Positions 27,607 through 35,497 of a stretch of DNA of 64,000 nt are shown here, piece by piece. Numbering within the stretch: position 1 is the first letter of the stretch; each line of letters opens with the position of its first letter. Source of the stretch: Vulcaniibacterium tengchongense (GTDB lineage Bacteria; Pseudomonadota; Gammaproteobacteria; Xanthomonadales; Xanthomonadaceae); assembly GCF_003814555.1 (NCBI RefSeq), contig NZ_RKQN01000003.1:417611-481610 (forward strand), in the 5' to 3' direction. The notes under the pieces were generated by a model, which was given only the letters and a program-made list of their open reading frames with translations, ran no database searches and was not told the DNA's origin. The translations under genes were made by a program, and so were the position numbers.

Positions 27607-28095
27607 TCAGTCGATCCGGTACACCCGCGCCTTCGGCAGGTCGCCGTCGACCTGCAGGAACCAGCGGCCGGCGAATCCGGGCACGATCTCGATCTGCGGC
27701 GCCTGCAGCGGCTTGCGCAGCTTCAGGCTGCCCTTGAGCACCTTCCAGCGCTGGCCGTTCTCGAGCGCGAACTCGGTGCCGGGTTCCCAACCGGCGACCT
27801 CGCCGCGCACCCGGCTCTTGATCGGCTGGTCCTCCAGGCCGATGTAGCTGCGCTGCGCCGGCGCCGGCGCATGGTCGCCGTGGGCCGCGGGCGCGCTCGC
27901 CGCCTGCGCCGGCGGCTGCCGCTCCTGGGCCTCGCGCAGCATGCGGTTGAGCGCCTGCAGCTGGGCCGGCGTCAGGCCGACCTCGCGCAGCTGCTCGGGC
28001 GTCAGGCGCCGCTCGATCTCGACATAGGCCTGCCCCGCCCAGGCGGCGAAGCAGAGGAACGGCAGCAGCAGCGCCGGCGCGGCGGACTTTCTCAT
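27607..28095 (-). CDS. secreted hypothetical protein with helix-turn-helix-like segment
   Basis: The 162-residue protein starts at ATG 28093-28095. A signal peptide is visible at residues 1-22 (A-L-L-L-P-F-L-C-F-A-A-W-A-G-Q-A). Then comes a charged helical segment R-L-T-P-E-Q-L-R-E-V-G-L-T-P-A-Q-L-Q-A-L (29-48), an Ala/Pro linker, and a C-terminal beta-rich part: Y-I-G-L-E-D-Q-P-I-K-S-R-V, G-T-E-F-A-L-E-N-G-Q-R-W-K-V-L, F-L-Q-V-D-G. I recognise the general look of xanthomonad periplasmic proteins of unknown function but no named family. It is convergent with the PCMT-esterase gene, with 10 nt between stops. Confidence 0.75.
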   Translation of the reverse strand: MRKSAAPALLLPFLCFAAWAGQAYVEIERRLTPEQLREVGLTPAQLQALNRMLREAQERQPPAQAASAPAAHGDHAPAPAQRSYIGLEDQPIKSRVRGEVAGWEPGTEFALENGQRWKVLKGSLKLRKPLQAPQIEIVPGFAGRWFLQVDGDLPKARVYRID

Positions 28096-28232
28096 CGGAA
28101 TCGGCACGGAACGGGGAGCGCCGGTGCGGCGCGCGCCCACTTTGCGACGGTTCGGTGACGGTTCGATGACAGCAGGCCCCGCCGCCGGACGGGCGCCGGC
28201 CGCGAACACCGCCACCCCGCCGCCGACGGGCG

Positions 28233-28259
28233 TGTCGATCCGGCCCCGCCCCGTTCGTC
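28233..28259 (+). promoter_or_regulatory. ECF42-type promoter candidate, site 3
   Basis: TGTCGA (28233-28238), 17-nt spacer ending in TT, CGTC (28256-28259), 53 nt before the DUF1428 start. The spacing equals that of the other sites. The same family, DUF1428, is downstream of site 2. Confidence 0.72.
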
Positions 28260-28312
28260 GCTTCCGGGAGGGCGCACCCGGCGCCCGCTTCCGCGACGAC
28301 AGGAGAACCCGC

Positions 28313-28672
28313 ATGTCCTACATCGATGGCTTCGTGGCCGCCGTGCCGACCGCCAACAAGGCGCAGTACCTGGAACATGCCCGCAAGGGCGACGCGATCT
28401 TCGTCGAGTACGGCGCCACCCGCATCCTCGAGTGCTGGGGCGACGACGTGCCCGAAGGCAAGCTCACCGACTTCCGCCGCGCCGTGCAGGCCAAGGACGA
28501 CGAGACCGTGGTGTTCTCGTGGATCGAGTGGCCGGACAAGGCCACCCGCGACGCCGGCATGGCCAAGGCGATGCAGGATCCGCGCATGGCCCCGGAGCAC
28601 AATCCGATGCCGTACGACGGCAAGCGCCTGATCTACGGCGGCTTCGCCCCGCTCCTGGAACTGAAGAAATAA
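28313..28672 (+). CDS. DUF1428 family protein (copy 2)
   Basis: The 119-residue protein starts at ATG 28313 behind AGGAGA. It opens M-S-Y-I-D-G-F-V-A-A-V-P-T-A-N-K and has E-Y-G-A-T-R-I-L-E-C-W-G-D-D-V-P-E-G-K, V-V-F-S-W-I-E-W-P, Y-D-G-K-R-L-I-Y-G-G-F. It is closer to typical E. coli-type DUF1428 proteins than the copy at 11975-12331. The fold is an alpha-beta barrel dimer and the function is unknown. The TGTCGA-N17-CGTC motif upstream ties it to the ECF42 sigma factor 18 kb away. Confidence 0.93.
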   Translation: MSYIDGFVAAVPTANKAQYLEHARKGDAIFVEYGATRILECWGDDVPEGKLTDFRRAVQAKDDETVVFSWIEWPDKATRDAGMAKAMQDPRMAPEHNPMPYDGKRLIYGGFAPLLELKK

Positions 28673-28748
28673 CGGCGCACGTCCTGCCCGGCGCGGCGTC
28701 GGCGGCGGCGATGCCGCGCCGGGCGGCGGCGGCGCGTCCGGCCAGGCG

Positions 28749-29651
28749 TCAGGGGAAGAGCAGCGAACGGTGCGCGGCGACCCCCGCCAGCGCGCCGTCG
28801 CCCACCGCCAGCGCGACGCTGCCGGCCATGCGCGCCGCGTCGCCGCAGGCGAACACGCCCGGCACGCTGGTCGCCTTGACCGCATCGACGCGAATGCAGG
28901 GGCCGAGCGGCCCCTCCTCGAGGGCGCAGCCGAGCTGCCCGGCGATGGCACTGGCCGGGCGCATCCGCGGCGCGACGAACAGGCCGTCGAACGCCAGGCG
29001 GCGGCCGTCGGCGAGTTCGACGGTGGCCGTACCGGCGACCCGCGCCACGCGCGCGGATTCCACGCCCACGCCCCGCGTGGACAACGCCGCGCGCTGCCCG
29101 GCGTCGGGCTCGAAGGCGCCGTCGAGGAACAGCGTGACCTCGCCCCACTCGGGCAGCATCAACGCCTGGTGCAGCGACATCGCGCCGGTCGCGATCACGC
29201 CGATGCGCCCGCGGCACAGCTCGTAGCCATGGCAATACGGGCAGTGGAACACGCTGCGCCCCCAGCGCTCGCGCAGGCCTTCGATCGGCGGCAATTCGTC
29301 GACGATGCCGAAGGCGAGCACCAGGCGCCGCGCGCGGATGCGCTCGCCGCCGTCCAGCGTGGCGACGAAATCGTCCGCGGCGCCGGCGGCCCGGGTCGCG
29401 GTGCCGTGCCGCCAATGCACCGTCGGATAGGCCAGCAGCTGCCGCTTCGCCTCGGCGGCGATCTCGCCCGGCGGCCGGCCGTCCTGCGTCAGGAAGCCGT
29501 GCGAGGCCGCGGCGAACCGGTTGCGCGGCGATCCGGCGTCGACCACCGCCACGCGCCGGCGCGCGCGGGCGAGCTGCAAGGCGGCGGACAGGCCGGCGTA
29601 GCTGCCGCCGATCACGGCGACGTCGAAGGCGGGGTTCGCATCAGTGGGCAT
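28749..29651 (-). CDS. thioredoxin-reductase-like NAD(P)/FAD-dependent oxidoreductase
   Basis: The 300-residue protein starts at ATG 29649-29651. An N-terminal FAD motif V-A-V-I-G-G-S-Y-A-G-L-S-A-A-L (11-25) is followed by a redox pair F-H-C-P-Y-C-H-G-Y-E (Cys137, Cys140), a G-V-I-A-T-G-A NAD(P) segment, and a C-terminal G-V-F-A-C-G-D-A-A FAD loop. This is the short TrxB-like flavoprotein family. It overlaps by 11 nt the end of the Rrf2 regulator gene (29641-29651) and forms an operon with it. Rrf2-flavoprotein pairs of the HypR/HypO kind respond to disulfide or hypochlorite stress; that role is inferred here. Confidence 0.92.
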   Translation of the reverse strand: MPTDANPAFDVAVIGGSYAGLSAALQLARARRRVAVVDAGSPRNRFAAASHGFLTQDGRPPGEIAAEAKRQLLAYPTVHWRHGTATRAAGAADDFVATLDGGERIRARRLVLAFGIVDELPPIEGLRERWGRSVFHCPYCHGYELCRGRIGVIATGAMSLHQALMLPEWGEVTLFLDGAFEPDAGQRAALSTRGVGVESARVARVAGTATVELADGRRLAFDGLFVAPRMRPASAIAGQLGCALEEGPLGPCIRVDAVKATSVPGVFACGDAARMAGSVALAVGDGALAGVAAHRSLLFP

Positions 29652-30096
29652 GGCGGATCCTCCGGTGGCCGCGGGCGGCGAGGCGCCGGCCGAAATCGGC
29701 GGCGAGATCGGCGAGGGTGACTTCGCCCAGGCGCCGGACGAGCAGGGCCTCGGCCTCGCGGAAAGCGTCGTCGAGCGTGGCATTCACGGCCTGCTCGACC
29801 AGGCAGCGCGGCGCCTCGCTGCGATGCCCCAGCGCGAACACCTCCGGCGCGCCGACCGCCTCGTAGACGTCGCGCAGGGTGACCCGGGCCAGGTCGCAGG
29901 TGAGCGTCCAGCCGCCGCCGTGGCCCTTGGCCGAGCTGACGTAGCCGAGCTCGCGCAGGCCGGACAGCGTGCGCCGCACCACGGCCGGGTCGGTCTGCAG
30001 ATAGGCGGCCAGCTCCGCGGACGTCAGCGGCCGCTCGCTCTGGGCGATGTGCAGCAGCACGTGCAGCATGGACGAAAGGCGGCTGTCCTTCTTCAT
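29641..30096 (-). CDS. Rrf2 family transcriptional regulator
   Basis: The 151-residue protein starts at ATG 30094-30096. The N-terminal winged helix has the Rrf2 pattern: R-L-S-S-M-L-H-V-L-L-H-I-A, T-S-A-E-L-A-A-Y-L-Q-T-D-P-A-V-V-R-R-T-L, S-A-K-G-H-G-G-G-W-T-L. There are two cysteines, Cys67 (L-T-C-D-L) and Cys98 (A-P-R-C-L). This is too few for an IscR/NsrR-type cluster of three, but it suits a thiol-based redox switch like HypR/YwnA. It overlaps the flavoprotein gene that it presumably controls. A perfect CATGTG-N11-CACATG dyad covers its own start codon, suggesting autoregulation. Confidence 0.93.
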   Translation of the reverse strand: MKKDSRLSSMLHVLLHIAQSERPLTSAELAAYLQTDPAVVRRTLSGLRELGYVSSAKGHGGGWTLTCDLARVTLRDVYEAVGAPEVFALGHRSEAPRCLVEQAVNATLDDAFREAEALLVRRLGEVTLADLAADFGRRLAARGHRRIRHAH

Positions 30097-30116
30097 GTGA
30101 CTTACGATAGCACATG
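30094..30116. promoter_or_regulatory. candidate Rrf2 operator dyad over the start codon
   Basis: CATGTG (30094-30099), 11 nt, CACATG (30111-30116): a perfect 6-bp inverted repeat whose left arm includes the ATG of the Rrf2 gene on the minus strand. The stretch is AT-richer than its surroundings. Rrf2 regulators bind dyads of about this size, so it is a plausible autoregulatory site. Confidence 0.6.
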
Positions 30117-30172
30117 TATCCGCCGCGGACGTCGCGCCGCCGCAACGCAGCGATGCGCCCGCGGAAAAGCGA

Positions 30173-30193
30173 ACGGCGGGCGAAGCCCGCCGT
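30173..30193 (-). terminator. hairpin terminator of the MATE gene
   Basis: A perfect 9-bp stem (ACGGCGGGC / GCCCGCCGT) with a 3-nt loop lies 42-62 nt past the MATE stop codon. Read on the minus strand it is followed by a short T-rich run (TTCGCTTTTCC). It would stop transcription of the MATE gene before the Rrf2 promoter region. Confidence 0.6.
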
Positions 30194-30234
30194 GCGGCGT
30201 CAAACCGAAGGGCGGCCTCGCCCGCCGCCGCGCC

Positions 30235-31677
30235 TCACACCTTCGCCGTCTTCCACTTGCCGCGGGTGAACAGCCACAGGGTGAACAGGCCCACCGAGGT
30301 CTCGGAGACGAACACGCCCCAGAACACGCCCGAGTGCTGCCAGCCCAGCAGCGTCGCCAGCGCGTACGACAGCGGGATCTGGATCAGCCAGAAGAACACC
30401 AGGTTGATCTTGGTCGGCGTGACCGTGTCGCCGGCGCCGTTGAACGCCTGCACCGCCACCATCCACCAGCCGTAGACGAAGTACGAATACGACAGGATGC
30501 GCAGCCATTCGGCGCCGACCGCGACCACCTGCGGGTCCTGCGAGAACAGCCCGATCAGCGGCCGGCTGAAGAAGAAGAACGCCAGCGACACCGCCACGGT
30601 GAAGACCATGTTGTACCAGCCGATCCGCCACACCGACGCCTCGGCGCGGCCCGGCTCGCCGGCGCCGAGGTTCTGCCCGACCAGGGTGGCCGCGGCGTTG
30701 GACATGCCCCAGGCCGGCATCAGCGTGAACATCATGATCCGGATCGTGATCGTTGCGCCCGCCACCGCCTCGCTGCCGATCGCCGCGAGGATGCGCATCA
30801 GGAAGATCCACGACGTGGTGGCGACCAGGGTCTGGCCGATGCCGCCGAGCGAGGTGCGCAGGATGTTGAGCAGGATCGCCCCGTGCCAGGCGATCTGCGC
30901 CCGGCTCACGCGCAGGTGCTGGCTGCCGCGGAACAGCACCCACAGCTGCATCAGCACGCCGACGCTGCGGCCGATCACGGTGGCGATCGCCGCGCCCTCC
31001 ACGCCCATCGCCGGGATCGGGCCGAAGCCGAAGATCAGGATCGGGTCGAGCACGATGTTCAGGCCGTTGGCCACGAACAGCACGCGCATCGCGATCGCCG
31101 CATCGCCGGCGCCGCGGAAGATCGCGTTGATCACGAACAGCAGCATGATCACCGCGTTGCTGCCGAGCATCCACTGCATGTAGCGGTAGCCGTGCTCGAC
31201 CACCCAGGCGTCGCCGCCCATCAGCCGCAGCAGGTCCTGCGCCCAGACGATGCCGGCCACCGCGAACGGCACCGACGCCAGCAGCGCCAGGAAGATCGCC
31301 TGCACCGCGCTGATCGCGGCCTCCTCGCGCTGGTGCTCGCCGATGCGCCGCGCCACCACCGCGGTCACCGCCATCGCGAAGCCCATCGCCACCGAGTACA
31401 GCAGGTACAGGAAGGTCTCGGTCAGGCCGACCGTCGCCACCGCGGACGCGCCGAGCTTGCCGACGAAGTAGATGTCCACGATCGCGAACGTCGACTCCAG
31501 CACCAGCTCCAGCACCATCGGCACCGCGAGCAGGAACACCGCGCGCCGCAGCGGGATCCTGGTGTAGTCGGCGCCGGTGCCGCGGATCGCGTTGCGCAGC
31601 TCCGTCCAGAGCGAGCCGGAAGGCGCCGGCGGGGTGCCGGCTTCGGCCTGGACGGCGGTTCGGGGTTCGGTACTCAT
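30235..31677 (-). CDS. MATE family efflux transporter
   Basis: The 480-residue protein starts at ATG 31675-31677. After a 40-residue cytoplasmic N-terminus there are about 12 transmembrane helices in two MatE halves. The first contains L-A-V-P-M-V-L-E-L-V-L-E-S-T-F-A-I-V-D-I-Y-F-V-G-K-L-G, and the second P-A-W-G-M-S-N-A-A-A-T-L-V-G-Q-N-L-G-A-G-E-P. These are the NorM/DinF-type inner-membrane antiporters that expel cationic drugs, flavins or metabolites using Na+ or H+. A TGTCGA-N17-CGTC site precedes it, linking the exporter to the ECF42 regulon. A hairpin terminator follows at 30173-30193. Confidence 0.94.
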   Translation of the reverse strand: MSTEPRTAVQAEAGTPPAPSGSLWTELRNAIRGTGADYTRIPLRRAVFLLAVPMVLELVLESTFAIVDIYFVGKLGASAVATVGLTETFLYLLYSVAMGFAMAVTAVVARRIGEHQREEAAISAVQAIFLALLASVPFAVAGIVWAQDLLRLMGGDAWVVEHGYRYMQWMLGSNAVIMLLFVINAIFRGAGDAAIAMRVLFVANGLNIVLDPILIFGFGPIPAMGVEGAAIATVIGRSVGVLMQLWVLFRGSQHLRVSRAQIAWHGAILLNILRTSLGGIGQTLVATTSWIFLMRILAAIGSEAVAGATITIRIMMFTLMPAWGMSNAAATLVGQNLGAGEPGRAEASVWRIGWYNMVFTVAVSLAFFFFSRPLIGLFSQDPQVVAVGAEWLRILSYSYFVYGWWMVAVQAFNGAGDTVTPTKINLVFFWLIQIPLSYALATLLGWQHSGVFWGVFVSETSVGLFTLWLFTRGKWKTAKV

Positions 31678-32121
31678 GCGTGCAGGATCCTTTGTCGCGT
31701 GAACGTCGGTGCGGCGCGGAACGCGCCGCCTGTCTCCAAGGACGAACGGAGCGGGCCGGAATCGACATCGCCGGCGCGGAATCCCGCGGCCGCGCCGCCC
31801 TTCCACCCGCCATCGCCTCGTCGCGCTTTCGCGGCCGGCCCGCATGCCACCCGTCCGCGGCCCGGTGCCGCGCCGCGGGGCGGCCGGCCGGCGTCGCCGC
31901 TCGATCCCGGCCGGCAACGGGCTTCCGCGGCACGCGCCGGCCGATCGCACGACCCGCGCAGTTTACCCGCGCGCCGGAGATCGCGTGCCGCCGCGTCGAG
32001 CCCCGCGGCGATCCGGCGCCTGCGGTTCCGCGGCACGCGCGGGACGGAACGCCGGAATGCCGTGACCGATGCGGCGCGCGTCCGCGCTACCCTGCGCGGC
32101 CGTCCCCGCGGGAGCCCTGCG
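31678..32121. other. intergenic region, promoter candidate but no gene
   Basis: A 444-nt gap between the divergent MATE gene and the broken GFA gene. The MATE-facing side holds the TGTCGA-N17-CGTC site at 31741-31767. A short GGCGCGGAACGCGCC palindrome lies near 31714-31728. The remainder (31770-32100) shows no coding signature on either strand that I can support. Confidence 0.5.
31741..31767 (-). promoter_or_regulatory. ECF42-type promoter candidate, site 4 (MATE gene)
   Basis: On the minus strand: TGTCGA at 31767-31762, a 17-nt spacer ending in TT, CGTC at 31744-31741, 63 nt before the MATE start codon. The spacer is nearly the same sequence as in site 1 (TTCCGGCCCGCTCCGTT versus TTCCGCGCGCGCTCGTT). 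Confidence 0.72.
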
Positions 32122-32565
32122 ATGATTCAGACCCGACACGGAAGCTGCCACTGCGGTGCGGTTCGCCTGCGACATCGGCCTCGCGCCCGACGGCCAGCGC
32201 TCGCCGCGGCTCCGCCCGGGCGAGTGGTACGCCTCGACCCTGCGCTGCAACTGCTCGTTCTGCCGCAAGACCCGCACTGGAAGAGCCACGTGCCGGCGGA
32301 GGCGTTCCGCCTGCTGCAGGGCGCCGACCACCTCAGCCACTACCGCTTCGGCGAAGGCGCCATCGACCACGCCTTCTGCAGGACCTGCGGCGTCTACCCC
32401 TTCGTCGGCGCCAGCGAGCCGGCGATGGGCGGCGACTTTTACTGCGTCAACGTCGCCTGCCTGGACGAGGTGAGCGAGGACGAACTGGCGGCGGCGCCGA
32501 TCCGCTACGAGGACGGCGCGCGCGACGATTGGGGCCATGCGCCGCGGGTGACGGGCTACCTCTGA
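32122..32565 (+). pseudogene. GFA (glutathione-dependent formaldehyde-activating-like) gene broken by two indels
   Basis: One continuous frame of 147 residues exists, but the family match switches frames. It starts correctly (M-I-Q-T-R-H-G-S-C-H-C-G-A-V-R), then residues encoded by about 32161-32273 are nonsense (Arg/Ala/Pro-rich). The correct zinc-site sequence (R-F-A-C-D-I-G-L, then L-R-C-N-C-S-F-C-R-K-T-R) lies in the +1-shifted frame over that stretch. From H-W-K-S-H-V-P onward the original frame is right again, to A-F-C-R-T-C-G-V-Y-P. The pattern fits loss of one copy of a 5-nt GTGCG repeat near 32160 and of one C near 32275. The central CxCxxC zinc ligands are lost in the encoded protein, so it is probably inactive, unless these are sequencing errors. 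Confidence 0.75.
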
Positions 32566-32618
32566 TCAGCGGCCGCGCGGCGCGCCGGGGAGCGCCCGGC
32601 GATGCCTCGCCGGGGCCG

Positions 32619-32645
32619 TGTCGATTCCCGCCCGGCCGCTTCGTC
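32619..32645 (+). promoter_or_regulatory. ECF42-type promoter candidate, site 5
   Basis: TGTCGA (32619-32624), a 17-nt spacer ending in TT, CGTC (32642-32645), 39 nt before the SRPBCC start codon. The spacing is the same as the other sites and the -35 region continues as TGTCGATTCC. Confidence 0.72.
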
Positions 32646-32684
32646 GCAGAGACGAGGACTTCGCCTCGACCCACGGGAACCGCC

Positions 32685-33149
32685 ATGAGCGCCACCACCG
32701 CAACCGCCCCTACCGTCCGCCTCCACCGCGTGCTGGGCGCGCCGGCCGAGAAGGTCTACCGCGCCTTCCTCGACCCGGCCGCGCTCGCCAAATGGCTGCC
32801 GCCCGACGGCTTCACCTGCACCGTGCATGAGATGGACGCGCGGGTCGGCGGCCGCCGCCGGATGAGCTTCGCCAACTTCTCCACGCAGAACGGCCACGGT
32901 TTCGGCGGCACCTACCTGGAGCTCGTGCCGAACGCGCGCATCGTCTACACCGACCGCTTCGACGACCCGAACCTGCCCGGCGAGATCACCACCACGGTCA
33001 GCCTGCGCGAGGTGTTCTGCGGCACCGAGCTGCACATCGTCCAGGAGAACCTGCCCGAGGCGATCCCGGTCGAGGCGTGCTATCTGGGCTGGCAGGAGTC
33101 GCTGATCCTGCTCGGCAAGCTGGTCGAGCCGAACATTCCGGACCAGTGA
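32685..33149 (+). CDS. SRPBCC (AHSA1-like) family protein
   Basis: The 154-residue protein starts at ATG 32685. It has the START/AHSA1-like pattern: V-R-L-H-R-V-L-G-A-P-A-E-K-V-Y-R-A-F-L-D-P-A-A-L-A-K-W-L-P-P-D-G-F at the N-terminus, G-T-Y-L-E-L-V-P-N-A-R-I-V-Y-T-D in the middle and C-Y-L-G-W-Q-E-S-L-I-L-L-G-K-L-V-E in the last helix. These are small hydrophobic-ligand-binding folds, often found with ECF sigma factors and VOC/DGPF proteins. The upstream TGTCGA-N17-CGTC site supports control by the ECF42 factor. The ligand is unknown. Confidence 0.93.
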   Translation: MSATTATAPTVRLHRVLGAPAEKVYRAFLDPAALAKWLPPDGFTCTVHEMDARVGGRRRMSFANFSTQNGHGFGGTYLELVPNARIVYTDRFDDPNLPGEITTTVSLREVFCGTELHIVQENLPEAIPVEACYLGWQESLILLGKLVEPNIPDQ

Positions 33150-33395
33150 CGCGAGCGTGGCGCGCAGCCGGCGATGGAACCGCCGGGCGGCGCGTGCGTG
33201 TCGGACCGAAGGGCTTCGGGGCGCCCCGGCCTGCGGCTTCGCCCGGGCCGGGCGACGCGTCGTTCGCAACGACGCTCGCATCCGCGGCGTCGCGCCGCTC
33301 CCCACTGTCACATTAGAGCGCGCCCCGGGGCTTGCGGCAAGGCCCGTGCCGTGGCGCAGAGTCGCCGGCCTGTTTCCTGCACAGGCGAAAGACGC

Positions 33396-34904
33396 ATGAA
33401 CGGCGCAAGGCGGAACTCGCATTCGGTGGCGATCGTGGGCGCGGGCCCGACGGGATTGATGCTCGCGGGCGAGCTGGCGTTGGCGGGCATCGACGTCGCC
33501 GTGGTCGAGCGGCGCGCGGACCGGGCGCTCGACGGCGCGCGCGCCGGCGGCCTGCACGCGCGCACGCTCGAGGTGCTCGACCAGCGCGGCATCGTCGAGC
33601 GCTTCCTCGCCGAGGGACAGGTCGCGCAGGTCGCCGGTTTCGCCTCGATCCGGCTCGACATCGGCGACTTCCCCACCCGCCACCCCTACGGCCTGGCCTT
33701 GTGGCAGCAGCACATCGAGCGCCTGCTCGCCGCCTGGGTCGACGAGCTGGCGGTGCCGGTCCATCGCGGCCGCGAGGTGGTGGGCTTCGCGCAGGACGCG
33801 GCGGGCGTGGACGTCGCGCTGTCCGGCGGCGCCACGCTGCGCGCCGACTACCTGGTCGGCTGCGACGGCGGGCGCAGCACGGTCCGCAAGCGCGCCGGCA
33901 TCGAGTTCCCCGGCTGGGATGCGGCCACCAGCCACCTGATCGCGCAAGTGGAGACGAGCGAACCGCCGCCGCTGGGCGTGCACCGCGGCCCGCTCGGCAC
34001 CTACGCCTTCGGCAAGCTCGAATACGAGATCCGCGGCGGCGAGATCCGCTACAAGGACGGCGGCGCGATCCGGGCGACCGTGCCCGAACCGCGCGTCGGC
34101 CGCGGCGAACCCACGCTCGAGGACCTGCGCGCCGCGCTCCTCGCCTCGTGCGGCACCGACTACGGCCTGCGCAGTGCGGCGTCGATCTCCCGCTTCACCG
34201 ACATGGCGCGGCAGGCCGCGACGTACCGCAAGGGCCGCGTGCTGCTGGCCGGCGATGCCGCGCACGTGCATTCGCCGGTGGGCGGGCAAGGCCTCAACAC
34301 CGGCGTGCAGGACGCGGTGAACCTGGGCTGGAAGCTGGCCCAGGTGGTCAAGCGCATCTCGCCCGAACGCCTGCTGGACACCTACCACGCCGAGCGCCAC
34401 CCGGTGGCGGCGCGGGTGCTGCGCAACGCCCTGGCGCAGGCCGCGCTGCTGCGCGCGGACGAACGCAGCGAAGCCCTGCGCGGCGTCGTGTCGGAACTGC
34501 TGGCGCTGGAGGAGCCGCGCAAGCACTACGGCGCGATGATGTCCGGGCTGGACATCCGCTACGACCTCGGCGAAGGCCATCCGCTGCTCGGCCGCCGCAT
34601 GCCCGATCTCGACCTCGCCACCGCGGACGGCCCGCGGCGCGTCTACACGCTGTTGCATGCCGCGCGGCCGGTGCTGCTCGACTTCGGCGCATCCGGCGGG
34701 CTCGACATCGCGCCGTGGGCGGATCGCGTGCGCCGGGTCGGGGCCACGGCCGCGGGGCCATGGGAGCTGCCGGCGATCGGCCCGGTCGCCGCGCCCGCCG
34801 CCGTGCTGGTGCGCCCGGACGGCCACGTGGCCTGGGTCGGCGACGGCACGGACCGCGGGCTGGCCGACGCGCTGGCCACCTGGTTCGGGCCGCCCGCCGC
34901 GTAG
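33396..34904 (+). CDS. FAD-dependent aromatic-ring hydroxylase-type monooxygenase
   Basis: The 502-residue protein starts at ATG 33396; a longer in-frame version from 33174 reads through repeat-like non-coding sequence. FAD motif V-A-I-V-G-A-G-P-T-G-L-M-L-A-G-E-L is at residues 11-27, the substrate/FAD motif D-Y-L-V-G-C-D-G-G-R-S-T-V-R-K is near 153-167, and R-V-L-L-A-G-D-A-A-H-V-H-S-P-V-G-G-Q-G-L-N near 283-303. A C-terminal thioredoxin-like-fold tail follows (V-L-V-R-P-D-G-H-V-A-W), as in the PheA/TetX/rifampicin-monooxygenase class. The substrate is unknown; relatives hydroxylate phenols, polyketides or antibiotics. No TGTCGA-type site precedes it. Confidence 0.9.
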   Translation: MNGARRNSHSVAIVGAGPTGLMLAGELALAGIDVAVVERRADRALDGARAGGLHARTLEVLDQRGIVERFLAEGQVAQVAGFASIRLDIGDFPTRHPYGLALWQQHIERLLAAWVDELAVPVHRGREVVGFAQDAAGVDVALSGGATLRADYLVGCDGGRSTVRKRAGIEFPGWDAATSHLIAQVETSEPPPLGVHRGPLGTYAFGKLEYEIRGGEIRYKDGGAIRATVPEPRVGRGEPTLEDLRAALLASCGTDYGLRSAASISRFTDMARQAATYRKGRVLLAGDAAHVHSPVGGQGLNTGVQDAVNLGWKLAQVVKRISPERLLDTYHAERHPVAARVLRNALAQAALLRADERSEALRGVVSELLALEEPRKHYGAMMSGLDIRYDLGEGHPLLGRRMPDLDLATADGPRRVYTLLHAARPVLLDFGASGGLDIAPWADRVRRVGATAAGPWELPAIGPVAAPAAVLVRPDGHVAWVGDGTDRGLADALATWFGPPAA

Positions 34905-34914
34905 CGCGACGGCC

Positions 34915-35274
34915 TCAGTTCTGGATGAAGCGCAGCAGGGTGCCGTCCGGGTCGAGCAGCGCCCCCATGCGCCCGCCCCAGGGCTGCGGCCGCGGCGCAT
35001 GCAGGCGCGGGAAGCCGTGGGCCTGCTCGGGCACGCCGGCGGCACGGCAGGCGGCGTGGAAGGCGTCGACGTCGTCCAGGCGCAGGCAGCAGCTGAACCA
35101 GCTGGCCGCCGGGTCCAGTTCCGGGTGCGGGAAGAACTCGAGCACCAGCGCGCCGCGCTCCAGGATCATCCAGCCCTCGTCGCGATAGGCCGGCACGAAG
35201 CCGAGCGCCCCGTAGAAGCGCGCGGTCCCATCGAAGTCTCGGGACGGCAGGTTGGGCGAGGCGCGGTCGGTCAT
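34915..35274 (-). CDS. bleomycin-resistance-type VOC protein
   Basis: The 119-residue protein starts at ATG 35272-35274. It begins M-T-D-R-A-S-P-N-L-P-S-R-D-F-D-G-T-A-R-F-Y-G-A-L-G-F and has W-M-I-L-E-R-G-A-L-V-L-E-F-F-P, then G-A-L-L-D-P-D-G-T-L-L-R-F-I. This fits bleomycin-binding-like VOC proteins (the DPDGTLLRF end is typical). Such proteins can sequester antibiotics, but many relatives are enzymes of unknown role, and resistance is not shown. It is convergent with the monooxygenase gene (10 nt between stops) and divergent from the VOC gene at 35567. Confidence 0.9.
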   Translation of the reverse strand: MTDRASPNLPSRDFDGTARFYGALGFVPAYRDEGWMILERGALVLEFFPHPELDPAASWFSCCLRLDDVDAFHAACRAAGVPEQAHGFPRLHAPRPQPWGGRMGALLDPDGTLLRFIQN

Positions 35275-35497
35275 GAGGCTGTCCCTGGAGGGCCCGGGCG
35301 CCGCGAAACGAAAGCCGGCGCGCGACCGAGTATAGGCCGCCGGGGAGTCCCCGCCGGCGAATGGCCGCTGCCGTGCCCTGCCCCGCGCCGCGGCCGTGGC
35401 GGGCCGGGGGACGGCCGCGGTACGGTGGCCGCGGCGCGGAAAGGCATGCGCGGGCCTGCCCGGGACCGCGCACCCGCGCGCCGCTCGGCGGCCGCGA

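Noticed and set aside
32079-32104. CGTCCG-N16-CGTC upstream of the broken GFA gene
   Set aside because: The -35 element differs at two positions and the spacer is 16 nt rather than 17. I did not count it among the ECF42-type sites.
33190-33395. Possible extension of the FAD monooxygenase to an upstream start, and TGTCGG near 33201
   Set aside because: The upstream sequence is GC-rich, repeat-like and would give an Arg/Pro-rich leader. TGTCGG has no CGTC at 17 nt.
34915-35274. Bleomycin-resistance gene call
   Set aside because: Only a VOC fold with a DPDGT end is visible; most such proteins are not resistance determinants.
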